This document shows positions 47,546-59,782 of a stretch of 64,000 nucleotides of DNA, piece after piece. Within the stretch, counting starts at the first letter, position 1; every line of letters starts with the position of its first letter. The stretch covers positions 12,170,001-12,234,000 of the forward strand of contig CM040103.1 in NCBI GenBank assembly GCA_022496805.1, in the 5' to 3' direction. The stretch is from Pohlia nutans. Taxonomy: Eukaryota > Streptophyta > Bryopsida > Bryales > Mniaceae. The notes beneath the pieces were generated by a model. The model ran no database searches. It was not told the DNA's origin and saw nothing but the letters and a program-made list of their open reading frames with translations. A program made the translations under genes and the position numbers.

Positions 47546-48737
47546 CACGTTTCTGGAAAGTCAGACAGTTCTCCTGCACGTGTACATATGTTGTAAGATT
47601 TTGAATAGCTTGAAAATGCAGGGGTCTGTTGGAAGGTCATGCTGTTGAATTCATAGAAAAGCGCACAGGCTATGTTGAACGAGTAAAACTGGATTTCCAT
47701 ACTCAGTTGAGGAGATACCACATTGGCACGTTTTCTAATGCCAGGGTTGCTTGAATGTTTCACCGTTTTTTACTCGTCATGAGGTTAGCCCTGGATCGAT
47801 AAGTGATTTCAATGAAATTTGGAATGTCAATGCAATAAATTCATAGCCGGCTGTCTTGTCAAGAAAGTGAAACTTTGGGATTGCTATTCATTCTTGAGAG
47901 CCTCATAGAGGATGTTTTTTTGGTGCAAAGATATACATTAGTAGGAGGGTGTGATCAAACCTAAAATGCTTAATAATCCCTTGAGCAATCATCTCCTCTT
48001 GGATTCTTGCCCTCATCTGTTGGAAGGTTGCGATTGGTGGTTGTGAGTAGTCAAGATTAAGCATTGGGGTTAAGCATAACAATAATTGAAGCGGAAAAAA
48101 GAACAAAGTGAGTACTTAGTGGGTGCAATTTCCCATTTTTACAATGTTATTACATTCTAAAAAGTTGCGGCATCGAAGAGCTAACCCCATGACTTGTAGT
48201 AATCCATGGCCTCATAAGGAGGTGGTCTCTAACCTCATTTTGATAATCTCCACTCTAATTGGTTGCTTTCTGTGAACTGATTTTCTTGTCATCAAACAAT
48301 GTATTATTTTGCAAAGAGGTTTGACACCCCGAACTGTGTCAATCCATTTTTACATATTGATTCCATTTTAGGTTGTGTTTGTGACTTCTTTAATAAACAA
48401 TTTTTGACATTTTTTTTTGCTTGCAAGGGCGGGACCAAATCCCAAATCTAGGGGAAGTTAACTCAATGTGATTAAGGTAGAAGCACCAAAAATTGTTAGG
48501 TGTCAATTGTAGTCACCTATAAAAGCACATGTTTCAACTTCAAGAGTTCCCAATCTAGTTATCACAAGCATTGATTATGAATACCAAGTTAGCAATCTGA
48601 TTGGACTAGAAACAAAAGACAGTCATTAGTACACCTACTAACATCAATAGTGGTCTATGCATATTAAGTTTGAAAATTTATGACAAAATCATACATTGTG
48701 AAAAAATTAATTAAAAATTGAGCTTGGTTAACTCTAT
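47546..48737. other. 3' flank of YaaW-like gene; no gene seen
   Basis: Begins with the probable 3' UTR. The following AT-rich sequence has no recognisable gene or bounded element. Confidence 0.4.
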
Positions 48738-48752
48738 TAGAGTTATCCTTAA

Positions 48753-48974
48753 CCCTTGAAGGATTTAGGGAATAGTAGATAGGTTGCCGTATATTTAACA
48801 TTTGTTATGAGTAGAAAGTTCCAAAATGAGATCCCAATAGCTTTTAAGACCATGTAGACATGTATTTTAATTTTACTTTTGATACAATACTCATAGGAGG
48901 TGTAGAACCATTCCAAATACAATGAAATACGGTCGTGTACATTGGCCGGAATGGCCAATCTGGACCTTTAAGGG
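48753..48974 (-). mobile_element. TTAA element, family D, inside a foldback
   Basis: TTAA at 48749-48752 and 48975-48978, duplicated from the single TTAA of the host foldback arm. Ends CCCTTGAAGG and CCTTTAAGGG. An inverted family D body; the subterminal hairpin is TTGGCC-GGAAT-GGCCAA. Confidence 0.9.
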
Positions 48975-49308
48975 TTAAAGTCACTTTGAATAAGATACCG
49001 TGAATTTTGCATTAATGTACTCTTATTTGTTCACCCCAAATAGTTAAAAGGTAGGGAAGAGCTTAGTGGTCTCTCATTATTAGGTGTGTAAGAGCTTGGT
49101 GGTTTTCAAACTCATGGAAAACTAGTTTAGCCGTCTTTCTTGACGGCTAAACTAGTTTTCCTTGAGTTTAGAGACCACCAAGCTTTTACACAACTAATAA
49201 TGATAGACCACCAAGCTTCTCCAATCTTTTTAACTATTTGGAGTGAACAAATAAGAGTATATTAAAGCAAAATTCACGGTATCTTATTCAAACACAAGGT
49301 GACTTTAA

Positions 49309-49849
49309 CTCCTAAGTGACGGATCAACCATTTTATGGTCTCTGCCTTTTTTTTATGGGCTGCCAGAAATAGAAAAAACATTTTTATAGAAAATAAAAAA
49401 TATTTTTAAATAGGTAACCAAGTCTACTTTCCAACCCAATTTGAATCATGTCAATCCGAGTTAAACTCCACCTGGGAGAAATTTTCAAAGAAAAACACTT
49501 CTACATTGTCTAGTGTTAGAAAACTTAGTATTTGGGGAAAGTAATGATGTTCTCTCCATTGAAAAATTTGCAATTTTTGATTTTAGAATAGAATGTCTAG
49601 TTTTAACAAATTATACAAAATTTCAAATTCTAAAAATAAAATTGTGATTGTGATAAATATTTGAAGTTAAATGCTTCTAAATTCATTATGAGATGATAAA
49701 AAGCTATTTTTTGATATTTGACCGTATGGAAAATTACAAAACATCAAGCTCCTCATTTTCTCTTTCGGACCAAACTTCATCAAAGTTGAAGAATTTTTTT
49801 TTTTATAACACATTTATGTTTTGCCCTTACTCCCTCCGTCATTTAGGGG
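49309..49849 (+). mobile_element. TTAA element, family B, inside a foldback
   Basis: TTAA at 49305-49308 and 49850-49853, duplicated from the opposite arm of the same foldback. Ends CTCCTAAGTGACGG and CCGTCATTTAGGGG; hairpin ACCAT-TTT-ATGGT. Confidence 0.92.
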
Positions 49850-49938
49850 TTAAGGATAACTCTAATAAACCCAAAGTTTTATGTGCTGTAGTTTTTTATC
49901 ATTGAAAATCAGCACTCAATGTAGGTTGAAATGCTTAA

Positions 49939-50477
49939 CCCTTTAACGTCCCGATTCAACATTGTTTTCAAAGATTTGTTATAAAATGGTTGATGATAAA
50001 CGAAAATGGAGTTGATGTACAAAACAAAGTTATAAATGTCAATGTGTAGATAACATCTGTACGGTTGGATTCATCATATTTATTATTAATATTTTTAAAG
50101 TAATTTTGCAAGGTTTTCTCTTGAAATTCAATTAAAAATCCAAAATTAACACAAAAAAATTTAAAAATATTGTAATGAAATTAGAATGACATGCACTACG
50201 AGATGGTATGGTTTCCATTATTTGATTCTACTTACTATGGAAAATCATATTTAAGGTCTTTCTTTTTGAACTAAGATTGAAACTTGACATTAATTACTTT
50301 TGTAATATTTCAAAAATTCACATTCTCTTATTAGGAAGATCCATACCGTACAAATGGTATTCAACTAGCACAAGAATGAAAAAAAGAAAAAAGGATGAAA
50401 AACATCCGGTACCTACGGAAATCGAGCTGCTAAAATTCATCCGGTGTCCAGATTCTGGACGCCAACGCGCTAAAGGG
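49939..50477 (-). mobile_element. TTAA element, family A (539 bp)
   Basis: TTAA at 49935-49938 and 50478-50481. Inverted copy of 3538-4078. The hairpin near the right end has lost some pairs (GGTGTCCAGA against TCTGGACGCC). Confidence 0.88.
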
Positions 50478-50481
50478 TTAA

Positions 50482-51670
50482 ACTGATGGCAACTGTACCC
50501 CTTACCTTATATTGCATGCAACTATGACTTAGAAAATCACAAGGTGAAGGAGTATTAAATGTGCTTTTGAAAAAGAGTTCAAAGAAGGGTTAGAAGATAA
50601 ATCAATAGTAAATTTCCTGAACCATGAGCAATTAGCTTTTCTATGTATCCAGTGTATGTTCTAAATTTGGTGGAGGTATTATGTTTTTGACACCCGTTGT
50701 TTGCAAATAGCAGGTCCATTTTCCTTCCAAAACCCTAATCAATGTATACAAGAGAATGGTGTGAATGAAGCGACATGACATGTTTTGCTCAAAAACTTTA
50801 GTTGGGATTTGAGCAATGCATGTATAAGGTAGACGGTGCTTAATCTGTGCGTGTGCTAAACCCGTGCCCGTGGTCCAAGCAAAAAAACTGTGCACAGTGA
50901 TACCCAAACCCGCCCAGCATTGTTCAAGTTTGTGTATCAACATTAGACACTGGGTGCACGGTTTTCATCTTAGCATCACCTGGGCATAGCACAATTAGGG
51001 CGTGTTTGTGGGGAATCTTGCACCCTTCTCTTTGACAATTTCTCAATAATTCAGGACTTCTGGTTCTGAATCGCAACAACTTGCAAACTGCCTCACTGAT
51101 TCTTGCAAGTAATTCTAAATTTTGTTCACAATTTTCTCACTTCGGGATATAGACGAAACCCTTATCTGTGCGGTTTTGCCACCGTCTACCTTATTTGTTA
51201 AAATTTCATTAAAAATACATGCACCTAGAAATTGCGCCCAAAATGAACAGGGTCAATTTTGGTTCTACCTACCAAAGGTTCCAATTCTTCATGGTAGTTC
51301 ACATGCGCCAATCACTCCACATGAAATAATGTAAGAGCCACTTCACATATTGTACCATAACCCAGTCAGTGAGTGTCAATCCGAAACAGACATTGTCGGC
51401 ATCAGATCAGAAATAAAATCGTCGGTGCACAATTTTAGGTCATGAATCAAAACAAAGGTCAATCAGAATCAGCAGACTGATCTGTCAAGCTCGTACCCCT
51501 TTCTATTGTTTGCAATAATATACAGTTACAATGATACTCCTCTCAATCAGAAGAAATCTCTTCACTAAACGAACCTACAGTGCGTGCAACAGTGCTCTCA
51601 CAAAAACATTGCAACCTACATTTTTTCTAGTATGGTACAGAAGAACTCGTGGAGCAATCGGTGGAGAATT
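50482..51670. other. Intergenic; no gene seen
   Basis: Ends in the probable 3' UTR of the Tha4 gene. Nothing else is recognised. Confidence 0.4.
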
Positions 51671-53644
51671 TTACTTGTTCTCAGTCCCTGAAGGAGTGGC
51701 AACCGGAGTTGGGGTTATAGTCTCAGTTTTCTCTTTCTCATCCGCAACCTCAACATTTGGTTTCGCCTCTTCGGCATCTCCTCTCACCTCGGTCTCAAAT
51801 TCCTTGGCAGCCTGAAACACCCACCACTTCGTCAAACGCTTCACAACAACAAAATTAGGCCCTACCCGCACCAACTAAGTGACTGGAATTAGTAACCAAA
51901 TGCCGGCACTGCCCCCTTAGTCCTGCTATTTACACTCATTTTCAGTGGTTAACTTAACTCCCCAATTTTGACAAGTAAACTAATTGTGCGTTGACAGTGC
52001 TAAATCCACCCACACCAACAAGTAGTGACTTGATAACTCAAATGGGACCAAGTTTTGTATCACTAGAATCAGTGAAGAACATTGCATGTATCGGTCAAAA
52101 AACAAACAAATTCAATCAAAAAGAAAGGCACGCAGGATCTACTCAAAACTGCTGTAAAAAACATGAGGCCCAATTTGGGCTTCTTTGTCCTTGAGGGGTT
52201 AACTTTATAAGTGTTTCTGTGTTAATATTTTATGAGTCATCAGGAATTTAGGAACCCACGGATTTTAAGCGATTTCCGTGCAACATCTGATGTTCCATGG
52301 GTTCGTACATTTTTCGCACAGATTTTGCGCTATTCACGCACGGATTCTGCACTTCGTTAGGTACCGAAAAGAGTGAATGTAGAAGCCATGTGGATTGTGG
52401 ATTCAATGCAGAATTAGCGCAAAATTTATGTGGAATCCGTGCAAAAAATGTACGAACCCATGAAATATCAGATGTCGTCAAAAAAAATCAGTGAGGTCCT
52501 AAATTCCTGATGCAGAGTGTTAATATTGATGTGATACCACTTTTAGAGGGTGGACTGTAGTGAATACAAAAAAGAAGACATCGCAGTGAATGAGAGTGCT
52601 ACCTGCTGGAAGCTCTTCACGGACTGCCCCAGTTGCTTTCCGAGTTGCGGAAGTTGCTTAGGGCCAAAGAGAAGAGCAGCTACTCCTGCAATTACAGCAA
52701 GCTCCGGCACCCCGAGACCGAATAGCCCCCGGACCACGAACCTCGCAGCAGGCTTTCTCTGTATGACAGAGGCAACGTGCGTCACGTTCAAGGCGCTCCT
52801 TCCTTCGCTGAAACATGAGCCATGCACCTCTGCGCAAAAAACCAAACCATACCACTCACTCACATCTCTTTCTGCATTTCAACATGACTACTGCCAATTC
52901 ATTCGAAAGAAAAAGCTGCGTTCGGTTCCACTTTCAATACCGGTGGAATTTCAAACCCTAACATAACATTCATGCTACCTCTGGCTTGTCCCCGAGGAGA
53001 ATGTCAAGCATACTTCTCATCATCATCCATGGCCCGTCAGTAGCTAACCATCTTTGTGTGGCTACGAAGAATTTGAAACACAACGAACTACAAACAACAT
53101 CGGTCATTCTCACCGTTCTGAGTTAAGTTTCCAAGCATGTATACATCGCTCCTTCCATGTTAGGTCACAGATTACTAAACCCTAGCTAGCGCTTGTTTCG
53201 TTTCCTGTGAGAAATCCTTTTCACCTCTAACAGATGAGCCTGTCGGTCATGCTTGTCGTTCAGTTGCACATTGACACAAGGGTTTCGTAGCACGTATCTT
53301 GGTACATTGCTGCTCATTAGAAGAGGCCACGTGGTACTAAACCCTAGCGCAGGTCTGTTTCCTTACTCCTTTTCACCTCTGACAAATGATATCTGCACTT
53401 TGACCAAAGGATTTTGCTACATCGCTCCTTGTCACATGGTACGAAACGCTAGCGCCTAGTTCCGAGATCCTTAAACCCTAATTTAGACCACGGAGGGTGT
53501 TAGAGAGTATTTACCTGGAGCAAAGAAGGCGGAGGGAGGTGAAGCAAGAACGGTGGTCCTCCTCGAAGACCCCGCGGCACCCGCGACGGTGCTCCTGCCA
53601 AGAGTGACGAGTGAAGAAGCCTGGCATGCCATCAACGACGCCAT
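51671..53644 (-). CDS. tatA: Thylakoid Tat translocase subunit Tha4/TatA
   Basis: CDS complement(join(51671..51811, 52603..52829, 53515..53644)), 165 residues, all junctions in phase (donors GTAAAT and GTAGCA; acceptors GCGCAG and TTTCAG). MASLMACQASSLVTLGRSTV opens a Ser/Ala-rich chloroplast transit peptide. FGLGVPELAVIAGVAALLFG is the single membrane span with the conserved Glu before it; PKQLPQLGKQLGQSVKSFQ is the amphipathic helix with the FGP hinge typical of TatA/Tha4. The tail is acidic and proline/threonine-rich. It forms the protein-conducting assembly of the delta-pH/Tat route that moves folded proteins into the thylakoid lumen. It resembles Tha4 more than Hcf106 by its short tail. 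Intron 2 contains a family E element and a MITE. Confidence 0.88.
51958..52199 (-). mobile_element. TTAA element, family E, in Tha4 intron 2
   Basis: The right end CTTGAGGGG precedes TTAA 52200-52203. The inverted body carries ATCAGTGAAGAACATTGCATG and the hairpin GCCCAA-T-TTGGGC. The left end is unsure: TTAA 51954-51957 followed by CTCCCCAATTTTG is the best candidate. Confidence 0.65.
52239..52512. mobile_element. MITE in Tha4 intron 2
   Basis: Inverted ends CATCAGGAATTTAGGAACC and GGTCCTAAATTCCTGATG. Longer inverted similarity runs through CATGGGTTCGTACATTTTT and its inverse near 52450. Target duplication not visible. Confidence 0.75.
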
Positions 53645-53898
53645 TTCTGATGCCCAATTCCAACACTTACCCCGAGCCAAAAACAAGAGAATTCGAAGGC
53701 TTGTAAGCTTTAGCGATGGAAATGGAAATGGAAATGGAAGAGGTTGTGAAGGCCCCGATCAATCCAGAAGGAAGAAGATGATCGGAGCTCTGAAATCAAA
53801 TGGATAAGGTGGGCCTCAGTGCTCGTGCCACCTGTCGCGCTCTCATACACCCTAAAATCTACCACACTCAGAACTCTCTTATATCACCCTTTGGTAAT

Positions 53899-53978
<80 letters not shown>
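53899..53978. repeat. AT microsatellite (~78 bp)
   Basis: Uninterrupted AT dinucleotides, the longest such run in the window, about 255 bp upstream of the Tha4 start on the opposite side of its 5' flank. Confidence 0.95.
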
Positions 53979-53983
<5 letters not shown>

Positions 53984-56229
53984 GAACTCCGGTCTATTGT
54001 GGGACCCAGTGATCTCAAAACTGGCTAATATTAGCTGAATTTCTACCAAAAAAATGAAGCTGCTAAACATACAAAGAAAGAAAATGATTTTTTTTTTGAA
54101 ATGTAGTGAGAATGCTCATCATGTTATAAATATGTAGCAAGGGTATCATTATGGTATCACCTTAATATATCAAGGGTATTGTCGGATATTATAGAGGTAT
54201 CGTGAGTAGTACATTCACAAGGTAGCAAAAGTATCTACCATTTATGTGGGAGGTAGCACCCTGTGCTAAATGTCATAAAGTGGTTCTAAGAGCACTGGTG
54301 GGACCGGCGTGAATGAAGTGTGTTCATCCTACCGTAGGTTCAGTGCCCACAGGATAAAGAATCTGGGGTTAGGATTACTCGCCTCTCTCAAGGTTAGACA
54401 CTATGGTAACCAACGATATGTTATGTGGTGGGATAGAAATATGTAGAGAGTATATTGGTTGGGAATGTGTCTTTTTAAAGCTATGGAGGATCATTATTGG
54501 ATGGTAGGGTTTGGTTGTTTTCTATGCGTCTTTTGTAGAGTAGGATGGACATGGCATGATGAATGGCGATGACGTTGATATCGTTCATGGTACTTTTTAT
54601 TTGATGTTGGTAAGCAATATATAGTACATGAGTTCAAAACATGCCATGTGCGAAGTTTCCAATCACATGTGCAGATAGATAGAAACACCAGCCCTTATAA
54701 GGCTGGCGTGAATAAACCATCCATTTGTAATGTCAATGACTCACTGTCCACCGGACAAAGGACCCGAATTGGAACAAAACTACTCTCCTCTTTCGGGAAT
54801 GGGCATCACATGTGTACACATTAGCAACAGTTCTAACATTCTTAGAAAACGACGTCAGGTTTTCAGCCTACTATGTCGACTCTTTTAGGCCCACTTTATA
54901 CACAGGCTGGGGCCGGATGGAAAGCCTGCCTGATTCAATCCGGCTCAAATTTGGAGTTCAGACCATGGCAAACCTTGTCCCGATTTCATCAAACCGGCCC
55001 AAAGATCTGGCGCCAAAATCATGCCACATAGGACGCCACGTAAAACAAATTGCTCCTTTTGGCCCGGCTAAATTTGAAAGAATCGAACAATCCTATTGGT
55101 TAAAATTGGTTGAAATTGGTTGAAATTTGAAGAGTTCATGCCGGCCTTCAATCCAGCCCCAAGTATAAAATGGGCCTTGGATGTTGCAACCAATCAGAAA
55201 GCAACATGTGGTAAATTTATGAAATTTTGAATTGATTTGTGTCGGAATTGCTATCAACCCACACTATATTGTCCCATTACTAGAGACTAAGTTACACAGA
55301 CAAACTCCAGAAATTTAATTTTTTGCAACGAGGCCATGGTCCCTTAGAATGGTGACAAAATCATGTGCAATTTTGCCATTGGAAAGGCCCGTTCGCACTT
55401 GGCCTTTGCAAAGACCGTGGATAAAAATTTAACACCCCCACAATTTTGGGAAAAATACCTTCTTTGTAGGAAAGGTGTCATCAATGAGGTTTGGAAAAGT
55501 GTTAGCAATAGTAGGGGGATTACATAATGGCCCCTCAAGTGCCACATTAGCTAAGACCATTCTTTAGTGTTCAAAACTAGGGAATATTTCTTATTTTGGT
55601 GCTCCCTTAACAATTGCCTACTATTGCTCAAATATTTTTTGTCCTCCTAAATGTTAACTAATACCCATTCTTAAAAGTGTGCCATGTGTACATCCATGTA
55701 GGATTGGTAATTACTAAAGAATGTAGGTGGGAACACACACTTTTTTAAGGATGTAAGACCCCCTTGTAAGACCACCTCTAAAGGCCAGGTGCGAACATAC
55801 CTGAAGGCAACTGTTTTAGTGAGAGTATCGCAATTGTGAGTGTGGATCTGACACAATATCTCACTTCAACAATTTCCCCAGCTCCTTCTGTCACTGTAGT
55901 AGGCAGGCACATTTTGTGAAGATCTCAACCTTAATCTCACCCCGCCTAATTTTTCGCTGCAAAAGCTCCTGCGTGGCTCACTCGATCAGTCCATCGTCAT
56001 TGTAAAGTAAGAAGTTACTGTGATTTGCCATTTGTCGCGAAATCAAACCGCCAGCATCATCACTTGCCAAGGCAGCGGCGCCATCTTTTTGCTGTCATGG
56101 CATTCGTACGTGCAGCTTTTATGATTGCACCTCAGTGCCGTTGCCGTTGTCACTGTCAATTTGCAGCTCAATTGCTCCAATTGATCGTTGGAAGCGATTG
56201 GTTTTGTAGGGAAAACTGAACGGGAATCG
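53979..56229. other. Intergenic with dispersed repeats
   Basis: Related segments near 54290-54400 and 54685-54810 (GGCGTGAAT, CTACTC-CCTCTTTC) match 39595-39720 in inverse orientation. A second repeat near 55185-55275 matches 37590-37680. The 5' UTR of the rolling-stone-like gene lies at the end. No other gene is recognised. Confidence 0.45.
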
Positions 56230-57075
56230 ATGGCGACGAAGAAGGTGGCAGCGCCGGTGTCTGAAGAAGACGAGTACCCAACAACAACCGGAGGGGCGTG
56301 TTTTCGGTTCTTCTTCCGGCGCGAAGCCTCGGAGCCGCTGGTAGTGTTGAAGCTGCGAACGGTGGAATCCTCGTCCGCGCCCGCGTACAAGTCCTGGGGA
56401 AGCAAACTCCTGCTGGTGTACCGCGTGGTGCTGGCGTTTTACTTCACGGGCGTGGGGGTGATCTACGGCTGGATCGACTCCTGGGACTCCCGGATCATAC
56501 CGCCCGTGTACCTCACGAACTGGGGTTTAGTCGCAGTCGCAGTGTACTACATCGTCGCGTCCCTGAATTCCATCCACAGCGTCTGCTACCACAGCCGCGA
56601 CCAAACGCTCAACCGCGGCTGGCGATGGCTGGCCGCGATTCAAATCTTCCTCTTCGAGCTCACGGTCGTCCTGGAGACCATGATCACCATTCTGTACTGG
56701 TCGTTCGAGATGCAGGGAGTCTGCGGGCTGGACTGCGTCACGGGCCACGCGCTGGGAAACGGCTGCTTGCTCATCGAGCTCTTCTTCTCCCGCCTGCCCA
56801 TCCGGCCGCGTCACGTCCTGCTCACCATCATCTACCCCATTCTGTGGGTGGCGTCCCAGATCGCCTGGGTGTACACGGACCATCCTCCCGCGTATCCTGA
56901 CGCTCTGACGATGCGGAACACGCGCAGCATTGCGGTCACCATTCTTGGTCTCGTTGCATTCGTCGTGTGCCATTTCGTTTTCTGGCTCGTTGCACTTGCA
57001 CGAGATAAGTTCTGCGCTGGTCGATTCTATCCCGAAGACGAAGGCAAACAGCTTGATCCTCCACTCCCGAGATGA
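56230..57075 (+). CDS. Rolling-stone-like multi-pass membrane protein
   Basis: Single-exon CDS of 281 residues; the first ATG (MATKKVAAPVSEEDE) is used because the open frame upstream has no ATG. A cytosolic-looking acidic N-terminus is followed by WGSKLLLVYRVVLAFYFTGV, YLTNWGLVAVAVYYIVASL, a pair of spans in WLAAIQIFLFELTVVLETMI and neighbours, VLLTIIYPILWVASQIAWVY, and a last span in TILGLVAFVVCHFVFWLVAL, about six to seven in all. The YLTNW motif and spacing match the rolling-stone/FAR-17a-AIG1-like family, whose plant members are uncharacterised membrane proteins. No catalytic role is claimed. GC-rich, with no introns. Confidence 0.72.
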   Translation: MATKKVAAPVSEEDEYPTTTGGACFRFFFRREASEPLVVLKLRTVESSSAPAYKSWGSKLLLVYRVVLAFYFTGVGVIYGWIDSWDSRIIPPVYLTNWGLVAVAVYYIVASLNSIHSVCYHSRDQTLNRGWRWLAAIQIFLFELTVVLETMITILYWSFEMQGVCGLDCVTGHALGNGCLLIELFFSRLPIRPRHVLLTIIYPILWVASQIAWVYTDHPPAYPDALTMRNTRSIAVTILGLVAFVVCHFVFWLVALARDKFCAGRFYPEDEGKQLDPPLPR

Positions 57076-57555
57076 TGATCAATGCCATTCCTTTACGATT
57101 TTTCACAGGGCTTGTAGACACCTCATTCTTGTGTCTGCACTCTCCCATTCTTCGGAGCAGTAGTTGGTTTCATCTTGTGCAGAGATTGTTTCATCTTATG
57201 CAGAGATTTTTTCCATCTTATGCAGAGATTGTCCAGCTTCAGGAGCTCTCTGGATTGCGAGCTTGGAGAGTATTTCATTGACTCCAGATTATGAGATGCA
57301 ATGAAGGCTTGTTTGTACATTATGTACATACATTAGTGTAGACAGGAATTAACGGGAATTAGTGCTTCATAGCCTTAGTTATTTTTTGGCCAGAGAGAAT
57401 GATGTTTACAGTTCAGTGGAAGCCACGGATTGTTTCATTTTTTGGAAGAACTAGAATGGATCCATTCCTGACTGAGATCGAATGAGGGACTGCTTCTCTG
57501 AATTTCTTGGTTGGATTTGAATTTGTCTTGTAACATGATGGCTTCAACGTCCTGT
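57076..57555. other. 3' flank of the membrane-protein gene
   Basis: Likely 3' UTR. TTTCATCTTATGCAGAGATT-type units occur about three times near 57165-57235. No gene is recognised. Confidence 0.45.
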
Positions 57556-57559
57556 GTCT

Positions 57560-57893
57560 TGTTGCACCAAGAAGCTTGAATATATAGTGTGTGATTTTGA
57601 GTCGGTATTCTGTGGACTTCCTTTTGTTCAAATGTCTTTCTTTTTTATCAACACATGCAGTGTTCTTCATTGATTACAGTGATAAAAAATTTAGTTCCAT
57701 CTGAATTGCACTTAAAAAAAAAATGATGTATTCCTTTTGTTCAAATGTCTTTCTTTTTTATCAACACATGCAATGTTCTTTGTTTCTCATTGATTCCAGT
57801 GATATAAAACTTTCTCTCATCTGAATCGCATTTAAAAAAATATGATGTACTGGATTTGTCATTTTAAGACTATGAATCATTGGTCGTTTAGGG
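57560..57893 (+). mobile_element. Decayed TTAA element, family E, with internal duplication
   Basis: Starts near ACCAAGAAGCTTG and ends ATTGGTCGTTTAGGGG; the flanking TTAA is lost on both sides. The internal block TTCCTTTTGTTCAAATGTC-to-GATGTA is tandemly duplicated (about 57618-57730 and 57731-57850). Confidence 0.65.
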
Positions 57894-58727
57894 GTAGTAT
57901 TGGCGTGGCAACTTTTGAGAATAGTGTTAACTAAGAGTTTCATGAAACGAGTTATGCCCAAATCAAGCAAATTTAAAGGTTTGACAAATAAGTGAAGGTG
58001 ATGGTGCATTGGTTTGAGGAGCTCCATAACATCAGTACCCTTCAAGAAGGCTCACTTGCCTTTTAGTTTCATCTACCTTTGTATATGGAATGACCAGTGA
58101 TTTGTGCGATCCACGTAGAGGCTGAATGAACCAGCAAGCTGATACCATGCAAAGCATCTTTGCCCAAAATTCAAGGTCCTTCATTAGTTCTTCTACCATG
58201 TGGCATCATTACATATTTACTGTAGCAGGCCCTTTTGGATAGAGTTTCAACTATTAGAGCATCTCCACTAGCGCTCTGGATACCGCTCTAGCTATGGAAA
58301 AATGAATGAGATTGGGTTGGTGAACAATTTATTTGGCCCGTGAAACTAGATAATCCACTAAAAACTAGGGCCCTCAAAATCACTCTTACTAGTGTATCTC
58401 CTCTTCTTAATTGCAGATCATAATTGCACAATCCATGCGTGAGTAGCTCACTTACTATTTTCAAGAGTCTAATTCAATGATGTTGGTGGGGGAACTACAA
58501 GATGAGGTCTAACTTTTCGGATGACCTTCAGAGTGCAATTCAGAAGATGCTCTTGCCGGTCTTGTAAACTAGAAATGCAAGACTAGAACACATGCATGTC
58601 AACTTGAATGACTAGTAATGCATCAACCTTCTTGTTGGTATGATCCCATTGCAATGGGCCGCGACCGCAATTAACTGCCCCACCATGGATTTCAATATCA
58701 AAGACTGCAAAGTTACGTCTGTCCTTG
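57894..58727. other. Intergenic; no gene seen
   Basis: A typical plant MITE end AGAGCATCTCCACTAGCG lies at 58257-58274, but no partner end was found nearby. No gene is recognised. Confidence 0.4.
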
Positions 58728-58802
58728 CACTAGTAGGAAATGTGTCGTTTTTCACTTACTATAAATGAAAAAGGAATGAAACCCGCGCCAAGCACATGGG
58801 TT

Positions 58803-59097
58803 GCGACGATGCTAGTGAGTGCTTTTGGTCACAAGAAGACAGAAATCTACGCACAATATGCCGTCATTGTTCACTGTTTCCACAAAGTGGGGAATGAAAA
58901 ATGACAGTTCTACTACTAGTGTCACTGTTTTCACAAACTGAGGAATGAAAAACGACAGTTTTGCTACTAGTGTTGCATGACACTAGTAGTAGAACTGTCG
59001 TTTTTCATTCCCCACTTTGTGGAAACAGTGAACAGTGAGGGAGCATTGTGCTTAGATTTCTGTCTTCTTGTGACCAAAACTACTCACCAGCATCGAC
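58803..59097. mobile_element. Foldback nested in the CACTA-type element
   Basis: Arms from GATGCTAGTGAGTGCTTTTG to its inverse CAAAACTACTCACCAGCATC, meeting at ACTAGTGTTGCATGACACTAGT near 58975. A segment with CACTGTTTTCACAAACTGAG is duplicated in tandem in the left arm. CGAC occurs on both outer sides. The arm motif CACTAGTAGTAGAACTGTCG resembles the end of the host element. Confidence 0.78.
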
Positions 59098-59782
59098 ACA
59101 GGGTCCGGGTCTGATCACGGTACCCCTTCCCGGACTGTCCGGACTTTAGAAGAATGTCCTTTTGGTAATGAAAAAATTATTGGAAAATTACAAAAATTAC
59201 ATCGTATTATAGATGGCATGTTGGTACACAATAATCATGTGCTATGTAGGTTAAATTCAAAAATTGAAATTTTTCCTAATTTATCATATCTAGCACCTGC
59301 TCACATTATAGTAGCGAAAAGACTATGTATTTAAGGTTTTTTACTAAAACAAATAATCATGCACTTTATTAAGTTTATATTTAAGCATATCATATAGTTT
59401 TAAGACAAAGATATTATGAAATCATAGTCTTTTTAGATTGTGTAAAAATATTTGATTTTTGAAAGTTCTCATAAATAAGGAAATATAGTAAAATATCAAA
59501 TTAAGAGTTAAAATTAAACATAGATATGACTCAAACGTTGTTTTAGCTAAATTTCTTGTTTATGAACTACTTCACTATAAATTGATATTCCAGATTGTTC
59601 CTTTTGTCTCAAATCCGGAATTAAGATAGTTCCGGATTAGAGACAAAAGGAACAATCCGGAATGTATAAATCGTTCAATTTTTCTTGCTCAATACTATTT
59701 TGGATGGAGTATTACAACTTTCTCATGAATCTATCATTAAATTCATGTGAATTGAAAATGTGTAATTTCTAGTACACATTAA

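Larger units (their letters stand above)
48738..49864. mobile_element. Foldback element carrying two TTAA insertions
   Basis: The ends are TAGAGTTATCCTTAA-AGTCA and TGACTTTAA-GGATAACTCTA. The arms meet at about 49140 in GTTTAGCCGTC-TTTCTT-GACGGCTAAAC. Removing the TTAA elements at 48753-48974 and 49309-49849, each with one TTAA, leaves about 356 bp, matching the uninterrupted copy at 61308-61668. Confidence 0.9.

Noticed and set aside
47923..48060. Retroelement reverse-transcriptase fragment suggested by a minus-strand frame (TFQQMRARIQEEMIAQGII)
   Set aside because: The motif resembles the region before a Gypsy reverse transcriptase only weakly and over a few residues; not enough to support an element.
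53800..54028. Reading frames with YIYIYI repeats
   Set aside because: Translation of an AT microsatellite.
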